A stretch of DNA of 64,000 bases from CAYYMH01 sp964472785 (GCA_964472785.1 CAYYMH010000010.1:51331-115330), one strand, 5' to 3'; positions 1-9,451 are shown, numbered from the stretch's first letter. Translations and numbers: made by a program. The notes: generated by a model not told the origin, from the letters alone.

Positions 1-996
1 GCCTTAGTGACTAAAACCATAAGCGTTCAACCGGCACATGTTCCGATTCCCAATATCCATTCACCGTTTTCAGGGACGCTAATGAATGCCGAATTATGGT
101 CGGAGATGGATTACCGGAAATTTATTTACGATGAGTTGCCGCAGGTCAAGGATAAATCCAAAAAAATCATCGTTTCTGTCGGCTACTCGCCCGAAGATTT
201 GATTGTGCTGGGAAAAGAATTAAAACAGACAAAAGTTGCAGATGCGGTTGAATTTTCAATCCATTACATCGAAAAAGATGCTGAAAACCTAAAACGAACG
301 GCAGCAGCGCTAAAAGACAATCTTGATATTCCCATCTTTGCTAAATTAAGTCCGGCGATTCAGGATTTACCAACGGTAATTCATGCTTTGGATACGCTTG
401 TGGACGGATTTGTCGCTATTAACAGTGTGGGGCCTGCATTGGATTTTGATATCGAAACCGGAACGCCCTATTTAGGTTCAGCCGGTGGACGAGGCTGGTT
501 ATCCGGTGGCGCTATTTTACCGATTGGATTGCATTTTGTCGCCCAACTTGCAGAATTAACCGACAAGCCAATAATCGGCGTCGGCGGCATTCAGAGATTT
601 GAAGACGTTATAAAATACATGATGGCAGGTGCTTCCACAGTTCAAATTTGTTCATTAGCGATTTTGAAAGGTCAGCACATTTACGGAAAAATCGCGGATC
701 AATTGTCTGACTGGATGGATGCCCATGATTATCCGGACATCGAATCACTGAAAAATAAATACAACCGATCTGATAACAAAAGACGGTTCTTTTTGAAAGA
801 GGGAGCTCAACTTTATCCGAAATTGAATTTTCAACGGTGCAACCTCTGCCTGAAATGTGAAAAATCGTGTCTTCATCAAGCGATTAAGTTTTATCAACAG
901 GAGTTCAAATTAAATAAAGCGCACTGTGTGAGTTGTGGTCTGTGTGCAAGTTTATGTCCCAGAGGTGCGTTAATTTTGGAATCGACGGAGAGTTAA
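1..996 (+). CDS. PreA-like dihydroorotate/dihydropyrimidine dehydrogenase with C-terminal ferredoxin domain (5' end outside window)
   Basis: This is an FMN-dependent TIM-barrel oxidoreductase of the dihydroorotate/dihydropyrimidine dehydrogenase family with a C-terminal 2x[4Fe-4S] domain, as in PreA. The reading frame is open to the first base, and its first residues (ALVTKTISVQP) match the internal VVTKT strand of the family. The GTG at 7 is therefore not the start, and roughly 50 N-terminal residues lie outside the window. Counting from that GTG, iron-sulfur cysteines fall at about 278, 281, 284, 288 and 307, 310, 313, 317. The GVGGI segment is the usual phosphate-binding strand. The gene heads a run of ygeY, ygeW and xdh-type genes, so a role in reducing or oxidising a purine- or pyrimidine-derived ring is inferred. 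The exact substrate cannot be read from the sequence. Confidence 0.85.
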   Translation, partial: ALVTKTISVQPAHVPIPNIHSPFSGTLMNAELWSEMDYRKFIYDELPQVKDKSKKIIVSVGYSPEDLIVLGKELKQTKVADAVEFSIHYIEKDAENLKRTAAALKDNLDIPIFAKLSPAIQDLPTVIHALDTLVDGFVAINSVGPALDFDIETGTPYLGSAGGRGWLSGGAILPIGLHFVAQLAELTDKPIIGVGGIQRFEDVIKYMMAGASTVQICSLAILKGQHIYGKIADQLSDWMDAHDYPDIESLKNKYNRSDNKRRFFLKEGAQLYPKLNFQRCNLCLKCEKSCLHQAIKFYQQEFKLNKAHCVSCGLCASLCPRGALILESTES

Positions 997-1018
997 TTAA
1001 AACACGGAGCTTAATTGA

Positions 1019-2248
1019 ATGCTGTCAAAATCTGAAAAAGAATCGATAGTATCTGACCTATCAGCTCAAGAGAATGCGCTTGCTAATTTACTGAGCAAAT
1101 TGATTCAAATTCGAAGTTACACCGGTGAAGAGGAAAAGATCGTAAAATTCATTAAATCCAAAATGCGGGAATTTGAATTTGATGACGTCTTTATCGACAC
1201 ATTCGGAAATATCATCGGACGGATCGGAAACGGACCGGTAAAGATTTTTTATGACGCACATGTGGATACGGTAGCGGTCAATGATTTCAAAGCCTGGCTC
1301 CATCCTCCCTTTGACGGGAAGATAGTGGACGGAAAGATTTATGGACGTGGTGCCGTTGACGAAAAACCAGCTATAGCGGGATTTCTGATGGCTGGGAAAG
1401 CCATTCAATCTTATTTCAGAGATCGTGAATTGCCATTCTCCTTATTCATCATCGGATCCGTGATGGAAGAAGATGCAGACGGTTACCCGCTTTTTCACAT
1501 TATTAAAAATGAGAAAATTAAACCTGATTTTGTTCTGCTGGGAGAGCCGACAGATTTATCGCTCTACCGCGGACAGCGGGGGCGAATGGAAATGGAAATC
1601 GCAACCAAGGGAAAATCAGCTCATGGCGCACACAACGAACAAGGGATTAACGCTGTTTACAGAATGCTGCCTATCATATCCGGAATTGAGAAGCTGGATC
1701 AGCAATTACCCAGCCGTGATCCGTTAGGCAAAGGCTCAATCACCGTCAGTCAAATTGTCTCCAAAGCCCCATCACTGTGCTCAGTGCCCGATTACTGCAA
1801 AATTCACATCGACCGCAGGCTGACGCTCAATGAAACCCAAGAAACCTCATTGGATGAAATAAACAATATTATCAGATCATCGGGCATTGAAGCTGATGTG
1901 TCCATCCCCAGTTACAGCGGAAAAAGCTGGACTAATCAGCAATTCGAACAGGAAGCCTTTTTCCCAACCTGGATTTTGGAACACAATCATCCGCTGATTT
2001 TAGCCGGATTACATACTTCCCGGTTAGTGTTGAAGCAACCGGCGCAATTGGGAACCTGGAAATTTTCCACCAATGGCGTGGCAACTGCCGGTCTGTTCAA
2101 TATTCCAACCATCGGTTTTGCACCCGGGAAGGAAGAACTTTCTCACTCATCAAAAGAAGAATTGGTGTTAGCAGATTTACTTAAAGCGACACACTTCTAT
2201 ACTTTATTCCCCTTTGAATTGATGTCAATATTAGGAAAGGCGAGATAA
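1019..2248 (+). CDS. ygeY: YgeY-family M20 metallopeptidase/deacylase
   Basis: The 409-residue product is a zinc-dependent M20 amidohydrolase of the YgeY type. The metal-binding DAHVDTV motif starts at residue 79, the catalytic acidic pair is E150-E151, and the family segment EPTDLSLYRGQRGRMEM follows. Near the C-terminus KWKFSTNGV-like and IGFAPGKE motifs also match E. coli YgeY, which has about 400 residues. GGAG lies about 10 bases before the ATG. The stop codon shares one base with the start of the next gene (TAATG), which implies translational coupling. In E. coli and gut anaerobes this gene sits in the purine-degradation cluster, and a role cleaving a ureido or amide intermediate is inferred from that context. 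The family assignment is secure; the substrate is not. Confidence 0.9.
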   Translation: MLSKSEKESIVSDLSAQENALANLLSKLIQIRSYTGEEEKIVKFIKSKMREFEFDDVFIDTFGNIIGRIGNGPVKIFYDAHVDTVAVNDFKAWLHPPFDGKIVDGKIYGRGAVDEKPAIAGFLMAGKAIQSYFRDRELPFSLFIIGSVMEEDADGYPLFHIIKNEKIKPDFVLLGEPTDLSLYRGQRGRMEMEIATKGKSAHGAHNEQGINAVYRMLPIISGIEKLDQQLPSRDPLGKGSITVSQIVSKAPSLCSVPDYCKIHIDRRLTLNETQETSLDEINNIIRSSGIEADVSIPSYSGKSWTNQQFEQEAFFPTWILEHNHPLILAGLHTSRLVLKQPAQLGTWKFSTNGVATAGLFNIPTIGFAPGKEELSHSSKEELVLADLLKATHFYTLFPFELMSILGKAR

Positions 2249-3228
2249 TGAACACACAGCTTAAAGGAAAACATTTTATTACGACCCAGGATTGGTCGGT
2301 TCAGGAATTGAAGACTATATTTGAATTAGCGAAAATATTAAAATTGGAATTCGCGGCTGGGAGAACCAATCATAGCTTGGCGGGCAAGTCATTAGGCATG
2401 GTCTTTTTTGATGCTTCGACCCGAACGCGAACATCTTTTGAAGCGGCAATGACACAATTAGGCGGGCACAGTCTTTATTTTGCCCCCCAAACCATGCAGA
2501 TTTCACATGGGGAAGGCGCCAAAGATACGGCCAAAGTTCTCTCCAGCTATTTGCAAGCGATCGCGGTTCGTTATTGCAAATACAAAGAGGGAAACCGCTA
2601 CTTAAATGAATTGCGTCAGCACAGCTCATCGCCAATAGTTAATATGCAATGTGATATTTACCATCCGGCTCAGATTTTAGCGGATTATTTTACCATGACC
2701 GAACATTTCGGGGACACTTTGAGAGGATTGAAACTTGGAGTGAGCTGGACTTATGCGCCAAATTACATTCGTCCGGTTTCCGTGCCCCAGAGCCTTATTT
2801 TGATGATGCCGCGGTTTGGTATTGATGTCACGCTGGCGCATCCTCCGGAGTTTGAATTAATGCCTGATATTATCGAACAGGCAGAAACTAATGCCGCCAA
2901 GGCGGATACAAGATTTGCAATTACCCATAACATGGAAGATGCTTTTAATGATGCGGATGTTGTAATTCCAAAATCATGGGGACCGTTAATATTTACAACT
3001 AATGAAAAAGAAGGATTATCCTTGATTGAGAAATATCCGAAATGGATTTGCGATCAAGAAAAAATGAATTTAGCACATAAACACGCGCTGTACATGCACC
3101 CATTACCGGCAGATCGAGGTAAAGAAGTAACCAGCGAAGTGATTGATGGACCGAATTCAGTAATTTATCAACAAGCAGAAAACCGTCTGCATGTACAAAA
3201 AGCACTCTTATCACTAATAATGGCGTGA
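2248..3228 (+). CDS. ygeW: YgeW-type knotted carbamoyltransferase
   Basis: The 326-residue protein belongs to the aspartate/ornithine carbamoyltransferase superfamily. The carbamoyl-phosphate-binding motif is S57-T-R-T-R61, and the HPLP loop starts at H284. The segments VNMQCDIYHPAQ, SWTYAPNYIRPVSVPQS and PKSWGP correspond closely to E. coli YgeW, so this is the YgeW branch rather than ArgF or PyrB. It is shorter than E. coli YgeW (about 396 residues), mainly by a shorter N-terminus. Run in the catabolic direction, such an enzyme would release carbamoyl phosphate from an oxamate- or ureido-type intermediate and so yield ATP; this is inferred. The start overlaps the ygeY stop and the TGA overlaps the next ATG. 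Confidence 0.9.
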   Translation: MNTQLKGKHFITTQDWSVQELKTIFELAKILKLEFAAGRTNHSLAGKSLGMVFFDASTRTRTSFEAAMTQLGGHSLYFAPQTMQISHGEGAKDTAKVLSSYLQAIAVRYCKYKEGNRYLNELRQHSSSPIVNMQCDIYHPAQILADYFTMTEHFGDTLRGLKLGVSWTYAPNYIRPVSVPQSLILMMPRFGIDVTLAHPPEFELMPDIIEQAETNAAKADTRFAITHNMEDAFNDADVVIPKSWGPLIFTTNEKEGLSLIEKYPKWICDQEKMNLAHKHALYMHPLPADRGKEVTSEVIDGPNSVIYQQAENRLHVQKALLSLIMA

Positions 3229-4520
3229 TGATGAACCATTATCGATACAATTGTTTTGACTGCGGAAATCAATTTTCAGCGGATGCAATTGAACGTAAGC
3301 CATACTATCTGTGTCCAAAATGCGGATCACATAAACCAAATGAACCTTTAAAAGGCGTTCTGCTAATCGAATATGATTACGCTTCGATCAGAAAAAAAAT
3401 GAAGCGGGAGGATTTTCTCAAAATTCCTGCGGGGCAATTTTGGAGATACCCTTTTTTATGGCCGCTTCAATTTAAGCAAAATCAAAGCAATTATTCTTTT
3501 GATCAAATTTCTCAGCAAATGTTAAACAGGTTAACGTTAAATCCACATCCGATTATGCAGTATGAATATAAAAAACATAATCTTTCTCTTTTTGACTGCA
3601 CCCGGAATCCAACGCTTTCTTTTAAAGACCGGGCGTCAATTTTGGTGGCGCTGAAAGCGATCCAATTAAAAGTAAAACAGATTGCTGCTGCCTCTACCGG
3701 AAATGCGGCATCTTCCCTGGCAGGGATTTGTGCCAGGCTTGGATTGGAAGCGCATCTGTTTGTTCCTGAAACCATCCCTGAAGGGAAACGAATCCAGATT
3801 CAGTCTTATGGAGCGAAAATTTATTTGGTAAAGGGAAATTATGATCAGGCATTTGATTTAAGCATTGAAATCTCCAATCGCAACGTTTGGTATAACCGGA
3901 ACACCGCTTTTAATCCGTTAACTATCGAAGGAAAAAAGTCCGCTGCTTATGATATTTTCCTCTCGACAAAGGGGAATTTACCTGACGTCATATTTATCCC
4001 TGTGGGAGACGGTGTCATAATATCGGGTATTTATAAGGGTTTTACCGAATTAAAGTTGTTAGGCTTTATTAATCAAATCCCCAAACTCATTGCAGTACAG
4101 GCGGAAAGAAGTAATGCTCTGTTGCGTTACTTGAAAAATAATATATTTGAGTGCCGACCAGCACGTACTATTGCCGATAGTATCTGCGCTGAGGCTCCCC
4201 GCAATTTGTTTATGGCAGCAGATGCCATTAGAAAGACCAACGGTAATGCAGTTTCAGTGAGTGATGAAAAGATAATTGACGCACAAAGGATTCTTTCCCG
4301 CGAATTTGGCGTATTGGCTGAACCGGCGGCATCCGTGACATTGGCTGGCTACTTGAAGTTAATTGAAACAGGTGAGTTAGAAAATGTAAATAAAATTATG
4401 CTTTTAATTACCGGACATGGTTTAAAAGATTTCGAATCCTTAAAATTGGGTGTTAAACCACCTGCAGCAAAAACACCCGAAAAATGGAAGAACTTATTTG
4501 AACAATTATCTCAAGTTTAG
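3228..4520 (+). CDS. Threonine-synthase-like PLP fold-type II lyase with zinc ribbon, in the YgeX position
   Basis: This 430-residue PLP enzyme has an N-terminal zinc ribbon (C9, C12, C29, C32) and a fold-type II catalytic core. The PLP lysine is K133 in SFKDRAS, followed by the phosphate-binding stretch STGNAASSLAG. Sequence features fit threonine synthase (ThrC). The position in the operon, directly after ygeW, is the one held by 2,3-diaminopropionate ammonia-lyase (YgeX) in E. coli. A catabolic beta-elimination role on diaminopropionate or a related amino acid is therefore possible, but biosynthetic threonine synthase cannot be excluded. Three candidate starts overlap here (GTG 3225, ATG 3228, ATG 3231). 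ATG 3228 overlaps the ygeW stop as TGATG and is preferred. Confidence 0.8.
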   Translation: MMNHYRYNCFDCGNQFSADAIERKPYYLCPKCGSHKPNEPLKGVLLIEYDYASIRKKMKREDFLKIPAGQFWRYPFLWPLQFKQNQSNYSFDQISQQMLNRLTLNPHPIMQYEYKKHNLSLFDCTRNPTLSFKDRASILVALKAIQLKVKQIAAASTGNAASSLAGICARLGLEAHLFVPETIPEGKRIQIQSYGAKIYLVKGNYDQAFDLSIEISNRNVWYNRNTAFNPLTIEGKKSAAYDIFLSTKGNLPDVIFIPVGDGVIISGIYKGFTELKLLGFINQIPKLIAVQAERSNALLRYLKNNIFECRPARTIADSICAEAPRNLFMAADAIRKTNGNAVSVSDEKIIDAQRILSREFGVLAEPAASVTLAGYLKLIETGELENVNKIMLLITGHGLKDFESLKLGVKPPAAKTPEKWKNLFEQLSQV

Positions 4521-4535
4521 GAAGAATTTGGTTTC

Positions 4536-6830
4536 ATGAATTCAGACCCTAAAAATTATCGAATTGACGCGCAGGAAAAAATAAACGGCTCGGCAAAATA
4601 CACGGACGATTTGAAAATTCCTGATCTGTGGCTTGCCCGCATAATTCGCAGCCCTCACCCGTGTGCCGATATTGTAGATATTCACTTTGATCCTGAATTT
4701 GACTGGAAATCGGTAGTTGTCGCAACGGCAGCGGATATACCGAATAATTTTGTCAGCATGTTGGAAAATGACATGCCATTTTTAGCAGAAAAGCGCGTCA
4801 ATTATATCGGTGAGCCAGTCGTTTTGATTGCTGCGCCCGACAAGGCACTTCTTAAACATGCAGCAGAGCATATTGAAATTAAATACGAACCTCTGCCCTA
4901 TTTGACTGATATGAAGACTTCGAAAGATAGCGATATTCTCCTTTACGGAACGAAAAATATTTTCAAAGAAATCAATATCAAAAATGGAAGTATCAATCAA
5001 GTTAAAAAAGATAATCTTAAGAAAATTGAGATAGAGGCGCACACCGGATTTCAGGAGCATGTTTATCTGGAGCCGCAAGCGATTATTGCCATTCCTGAAA
5101 ACGACCGGATTGAAATTCGTGGCTCACTGCAGTGTCCGTACTACATTAAAAACGCCGTGGATATCATGTTTGGCGGAAAAAAGCACATTACCGTTATCCA
5201 TGAAACAACCGGCGGTGCATTCGGAGGAAAGGAAGATTACCCGTCTCTGATAGCCGGACACGCGGCAATATTGGCTGCAAAATGCGGACATCCGGTTTCC
5301 CTGGTGTTGGATCGATACGAAGATATACAATTCACCACGAAAAGACATCCTTCCTATCATCACCTGCTCGCTTATGTCACTGACACAGGCAAAATTAAGG
5401 GATTGGAAGTTAAACTGCTGTTGAATAGTGGCGCTTACTGCACGTTATCACCGGTTGTGCTTGCGCGAGCCGCATTGACTTCAACGGGTAGTTATTTTAT
5501 CCCTCATGTGAGTATCAATGCCAAAGCCGTCGCTACAAACACAGTTCCCAGTGGCGCCTTCCGTGGGTTCGGCGGACCGCAAGCCGTCTTTGCCATTGAG
5601 ATGTTAATGGAAAAAATTGCATTAACGTTAAATTTGACAGCGGACAATGTCCGTGAAATTAACTTGATCAAAAAAGGTCAGCAAACAGCGACCGGTCAAA
5701 TTTTGAAATACAGCGTCTCTGCCGAGGACGTTTTACGGAATGTATTGAAACAAAGTGATTACAGAAAAAAATATCATGATTACAGAAAATTTAACCAAGC
5801 CATTTTGGATGCGTTTAAACAAGGCTCTTTACATAAAAATAAAAGTGGATCAGTAGTAAAGGGTATCGGCGCTTCGACTTCGATTCACGGAGGCGGTTTT
5901 ACGGGAATCGGAGAAAACAGAATTAAAGGGAAAATTCGGGTTGAGGTTGAACCCAGCGGAATGATCAATCTATTCACAGCACAAACTGAAATGGGACAGG
6001 GACAGCAAACCGCTTTCCAAAAAATTTTAGCGGACGCGCTGTACTTGCCACCAGGCAGAATCAAATTATCAAAAGTGAATACAGACCTTGTGCCTGATTC
6101 CGGTCCCACTGTCGCTTCTCGGTCCACAATGATCGTTGGCAGTTTGTTAACAGAAGCTGCCCATGACATCGTTTTTAAACTGAAAAACCTTTTGAAAGAA
6201 CAGACGGGGATTGAATTTGATTATCAAAAAGGGTATTTCCACGGAAACGGTGAAGTTTACTCGTTCGATGACGTGATGAAAAATTCAGAGAAATTGACAC
6301 TGGAAAAACAGTATGCTCATCCCCGGTTTATTAAATTTAATGAAGTCAACTGGCGCGGAGATGCCTACCCTGTTTTTTCCTGGGCAGCATCAGTGGCTGA
6401 AATCGAGGTAGATTTGGTGACTTTTGAAATTCGGGTGGTTCGCTATTACACCACCCACGACATTGGCAAAGCAATCAATTACGATCAGGCAATCGCCCAA
6501 ATACAGGGCGGTTCACTTCAGGGAATCGGCTACGCTCTATACGAAACTATCAAACAGCAAAAAGGTGCCTTCGATGTCACCGGTTTCACCGATTATATTA
6601 TCCCGACTTTTACCGAGATGCCCGAATTTCACATTCGCATTTTAGAAAATCCGTATCCGTTCGGCCCATTCGGAGCAAAAGGTCTGGGTGAATTGCCCCA
6701 TGTCGGTTCCGCCCCTGCTGTAATTTCAGCGCTATGGATGATTTTTAAACAAGAATTTAACCATATTCCGTTTGTGCCGGAAGATTTGTATCAGCTTTTA
6801 CTCTGTTCGAGGAATCGTGATGGAAATTAA
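4536..6830 (+). CDS. Xanthine dehydrogenase-type molybdopterin-binding subunit (XdhA/XdhD family)
   Basis: The 764-residue product is the large catalytic subunit of a xanthine dehydrogenase-family molybdenum hydroxylase, which binds the molybdenum cofactor and hydroxylates purine-like rings. The three active-site residues known from bovine xanthine oxidase have counterparts: E233 in GGAFGGKE (Glu802), R343 in SGAFRGFGGPQ (Arg880) and E719 in GAKGLGELP (Glu1261). This favours a purine substrate over an aldehyde. The cofactor-binding EMGQGQQT motif is present. The gene follows the PLP lyase after 15 bp and overlaps the electron-transfer subunit by 11 bp, so they are one transcription unit. A selenium- or sulfur-bearing cofactor cannot be judged from the sequence. 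Confidence 0.92.
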   Translation: MNSDPKNYRIDAQEKINGSAKYTDDLKIPDLWLARIIRSPHPCADIVDIHFDPEFDWKSVVVATAADIPNNFVSMLENDMPFLAEKRVNYIGEPVVLIAAPDKALLKHAAEHIEIKYEPLPYLTDMKTSKDSDILLYGTKNIFKEINIKNGSINQVKKDNLKKIEIEAHTGFQEHVYLEPQAIIAIPENDRIEIRGSLQCPYYIKNAVDIMFGGKKHITVIHETTGGAFGGKEDYPSLIAGHAAILAAKCGHPVSLVLDRYEDIQFTTKRHPSYHHLLAYVTDTGKIKGLEVKLLLNSGAYCTLSPVVLARAALTSTGSYFIPHVSINAKAVATNTVPSGAFRGFGGPQAVFAIEMLMEKIALTLNLTADNVREINLIKKGQQTATGQILKYSVSAEDVLRNVLKQSDYRKKYHDYRKFNQAILDAFKQGSLHKNKSGSVVKGIGASTSIHGGGFTGIGENRIKGKIRVEVEPSGMINLFTAQTEMGQGQQTAFQKILADALYLPPGRIKLSKVNTDLVPDSGPTVASRSTMIVGSLLTEAAHDIVFKLKNLLKEQTGIEFDYQKGYFHGNGEVYSFDDVMKNSEKLTLEKQYAHPRFIKFNEVNWRGDAYPVFSWAASVAEIEVDLVTFEIRVVRYYTTHDIGKAINYDQAIAQIQGGSLQGIGYALYETIKQQKGAFDVTGFTDYIIPTFTEMPEFHIRILENPYPFGPFGAKGLGELPHVGSAPAVISALWMIFKQEFNHIPFVPEDLYQLLLCSRNRDGN

Positions 6831-8193
6831 TTTTTACGTCAATAAACAACCTGTGAACATTGATGTACCGCACACAAAGAGCTTGCTGGATATATTACGC
6901 GAAGACTTATCTTTGACCGGAACAAAAAAAGGATGCGGTCAAGGAGAATGTGGAGCGTGCACTGTTTTGATGAAAAGAAAGCGAGTGAATTCATGCCTGG
7001 TCCCTGCTTTTCAACTTCCCAATAGTCATATTGTAACAATTGAGGGATTGAAGAATTGGCGTGTTTACCCTTTTATTGAAAAGGCATTTATCGAGCACGG
7101 CGCTGTTCAATGCGGTTTCTGTACACCGGGATTTGTGGTATCGGTTATTTCACTGCTTCTGGAAAATCAAGCATCACTAACAGCCGATCAAATAAAATGG
7201 AAATTGGGGGGAAATATCTGCCGATGCACCGGATATTCAAAAATATTTGAAGCTGTTCAAGAACTTATACGTCGTACTGAAATTTTTCAAATCGCTGAAC
7301 AGGATTGGCAGGTTGAATCTCGCCAGACAACAGACTTTTACAATTATCGGCTGCAAAAAATTGATGAATTGGATAATCTTATTCGTAAGTCAGGAAAAAA
7401 GATCACATTCCTTGCCGGAGGTACAGATTTGTTAATCCAGCCGGAAAAATGGCAGTCTGCAGATAAAATTATCGACTTGACATCTGTTGAGGAAATTTCA
7501 ACAACAATAGCCGACATGGGAAATGGTATTTTACTTGGTGCAGCCGTGCCGATTAGTCAAATTGTGTCTCACCCGCTTATCGAAACGAATTTCCCGATTT
7601 TAGCTGAGGCATGTCGTCAGATCGGATCAGTTCAAATACAAAACCGGGCGACATTAGGCGGAAATATTGTAAACGCCTCCCCTGCCGGAGATAGTTTGCC
7701 GGTGTTAAATGTATTGGAAGCAGAGCTATGGATCGGGCCGAAAAGTAACGGTAAATACTTAAAAGAACGCACTGATCAATTTATGCTGAATCCCGGTGAA
7801 ACTAATCTAAAGAAAAATCATTACATCGCCTTTATTTATTTGCCTTTTCAAGAAAAAGAAAACCAGTTTTGGTATTTCCGCAAAGTTGGTCAGCGGCGGG
7901 CACTGGCAATCAGTAAGCTTTCACTTTCGGTTACCGGATACATAAAAAGTAACATTATTCAGAAAATTAGAATTAGCGCCGGAAGTGTTTCTCCGCAGGT
8001 GAAACGTGCTGTTCAAACGGAATCATTATTAACAGGACAACTATTATCTGCGGAGCTCATTGAAAAAGCCCAATCCAAATTAAGCGAAGAAATAAATCCC
8101 ATTTCAGATATTCGCTCAACAGATGAATACCGTAGCGCTATTTGTGGAGGATTGCTTAGGGAAGCACTTTATCGAGCGATCGAACAAGATTAA
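6820..8193 (+). CDS. Xanthine dehydrogenase [2Fe-2S]-FAD fusion subunit (XdhC+XdhB fused)
   Basis: This 457-residue electron-transfer subunit joins two functions that are separate genes in E. coli. Residues 1 to about 150 are a [2Fe-2S] ferredoxin-type domain with C39, C44, C47, C59 and a second cluster at C98, C101, C134, C136. From about 175 on there is a CO-dehydrogenase-flavoprotein-type FAD domain with LAGGTDLL near residue 200 and ATLGGNIVNASPAGDS near 280. The frame is open further upstream, but ATG 6820 is preceded by GAGGAAT and begins exactly at the ferredoxin fold, so it is the likely start. Together with the upstream subunit this makes a complete xanthine-dehydrogenase-like enzyme. 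Confidence 0.92.
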   Translation: MEINFYVNKQPVNIDVPHTKSLLDILREDLSLTGTKKGCGQGECGACTVLMKRKRVNSCLVPAFQLPNSHIVTIEGLKNWRVYPFIEKAFIEHGAVQCGFCTPGFVVSVISLLLENQASLTADQIKWKLGGNICRCTGYSKIFEAVQELIRRTEIFQIAEQDWQVESRQTTDFYNYRLQKIDELDNLIRKSGKKITFLAGGTDLLIQPEKWQSADKIIDLTSVEEISTTIADMGNGILLGAAVPISQIVSHPLIETNFPILAEACRQIGSVQIQNRATLGGNIVNASPAGDSLPVLNVLEAELWIGPKSNGKYLKERTDQFMLNPGETNLKKNHYIAFIYLPFQEKENQFWYFRKVGQRRALAISKLSLSVTGYIKSNIIQKIRISAGSVSPQVKRAVQTESLLTGQLLSAELIEKAQSKLSEEINPISDIRSTDEYRSAICGGLLREALYRAIEQD

Positions 8194-8223
8194 TTCAGAA
8201 ATTATTTACAAACCGGAGGAAAG

Positions 8224-9324
8224 ATGGCAAAATTCAACGGCTTGAATATGAATTTAGGAACACTCCCCTATCTCTCAAAAGCGAAATCCCGCTCGATTAG
8301 CGCAGAAAATTTCTCCGGTGAAAAAGGGAAAGGCGGCATGGCAACCGAAGGAACAGGTGCTGTTGCTGCACGAGATTTAGGACAGACATGGAAAGTTTCT
8401 CCTTGCGTGACACTGCAGCCAAATTCCCCATTTGACCTGGCAAAAATAACTGGCCCCGGAGCGATTCAGCATATTTGGATTACCGTTAATCCCAAAGAAT
8501 GGCGGAGAATTATTCTGCGTATGTATTGGGACGATGAGAAACATCCATCGGTCGAAGTACCGTTGGGCGATTTTTTCTGCAATGGTTGGTGTGAACCTTG
8601 TCTGGTGAATTCATTGGCAGTAACTGTCAATCCGACAGGCGGATTTAATTCATATTGGTTGATGCCGTTTCAAAAATCAGCGAAAATTACAGTTGAAAAT
8701 TTAAGCGATGATCAGATCGAAGGTTTCTTTTATCAAATAGATTATACATTGACAGAAATACCTGAGGAGATGGGTTATTTTCATGCACAATTCAGGAGAA
8801 ATAATCCTTTGCCCTATAAACAGGTTCATGAAATTATCTCGGATGTCCGGGGAACGGGACAATTTGTCGGTACCTATTTAGCATGGGGAGTAAATAACAA
8901 CGGCTGGTGGGGCGAAGGTGAAGTCAAGTTCTACCTCGACGGAGAAAAAGAATTTCCCACGATTTGCGGTACTGGCACTGAAGATTACTTTGGAGGCGCC
9001 TGGGGATTTGTACAACCAGAAGGGCATTACTGTGATTTTTCGACTGCTTACTCCGGCATGCCGCAGGTGATTCGTCCGGACGGATTTACCAAAGCCAATC
9101 AACGCTTTGGATTGTATCGTTGGCATATCATGGATCCGGTTCGCTTTGAAAAAGTTTTGCGTGTCACTGTTCAAGCATTGGGATGGCGACATCCGATGGG
9201 CAAAAAGCCGAATACCTATTTACCGCTTCAGGATGATATTGCTTCAGTCGCTTTCTGGTATCAAAATGAACCACATGTTAAATTTTCCACCTTACCTGAC
9301 CGGGATTATTTGGAAGTCATTTAA
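8224..9324 (+). CDS. GH172 (DUF2961) family glycoside hydrolase
   Basis: The 366-residue protein is a DUF2961 member, the family now classed as GH172, whose studied members act on fructofuranosides and D-arabinofuranosides. The core signature GTGTEDYFGGAW begins at G249, and GPGAIQHIWIT and NPKEWRRIILRMYWDDE are family strands. No signal peptide is visible, so it is probably cytoplasmic. A very strong ribosome site (CCGGAGGAAAG) precedes the ATG. The gap to the upstream Xdh gene is 30 bp, so it may be the last gene of the purine operon. A scaffold gap and a regulated promoter separate it from the following sugar locus. Whether its substrate is a sugar polymer fragment or a nucleoside-like furanoside cannot be decided here. 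Confidence 0.85.
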   Translation: MAKFNGLNMNLGTLPYLSKAKSRSISAENFSGEKGKGGMATEGTGAVAARDLGQTWKVSPCVTLQPNSPFDLAKITGPGAIQHIWITVNPKEWRRIILRMYWDDEKHPSVEVPLGDFFCNGWCEPCLVNSLAVTVNPTGGFNSYWLMPFQKSAKITVENLSDDQIEGFFYQIDYTLTEIPEEMGYFHAQFRRNNPLPYKQVHEIISDVRGTGQFVGTYLAWGVNNNGWWGEGEVKFYLDGEKEFPTICGTGTEDYFGGAWGFVQPEGHYCDFSTAYSGMPQVIRPDGFTKANQRFGLYRWHIMDPVRFEKVLRVTVQALGWRHPMGKKPNTYLPLQDDIASVAFWYQNEPHVKFSTLPDRDYLEVI

Positions 9325-9400
9325 TTGTTGGTTGCGAAAAATATTTTTCTTCACTTACACGATTTCTTCCAATCATTATAATATCATGAGTAAAAATTGA

Positions 9401-9424
9401 CAAACATTTTTTCGATAATGTTTG
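9401..9424 (+). terminator. Weak stem-loop after the GH172 gene
   Basis: CAAACATT and AATGTTTG form a perfect 8-bp inverted repeat around an 8-base spacer, 77 bp after the GH172 stop. No run of T follows on the + strand, so termination activity is uncertain; it could also be a protein-binding site. Confidence 0.3.
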
Positions 9425-9451
9425 AATTAAAGCTTGGAAATGGATGTTCAA

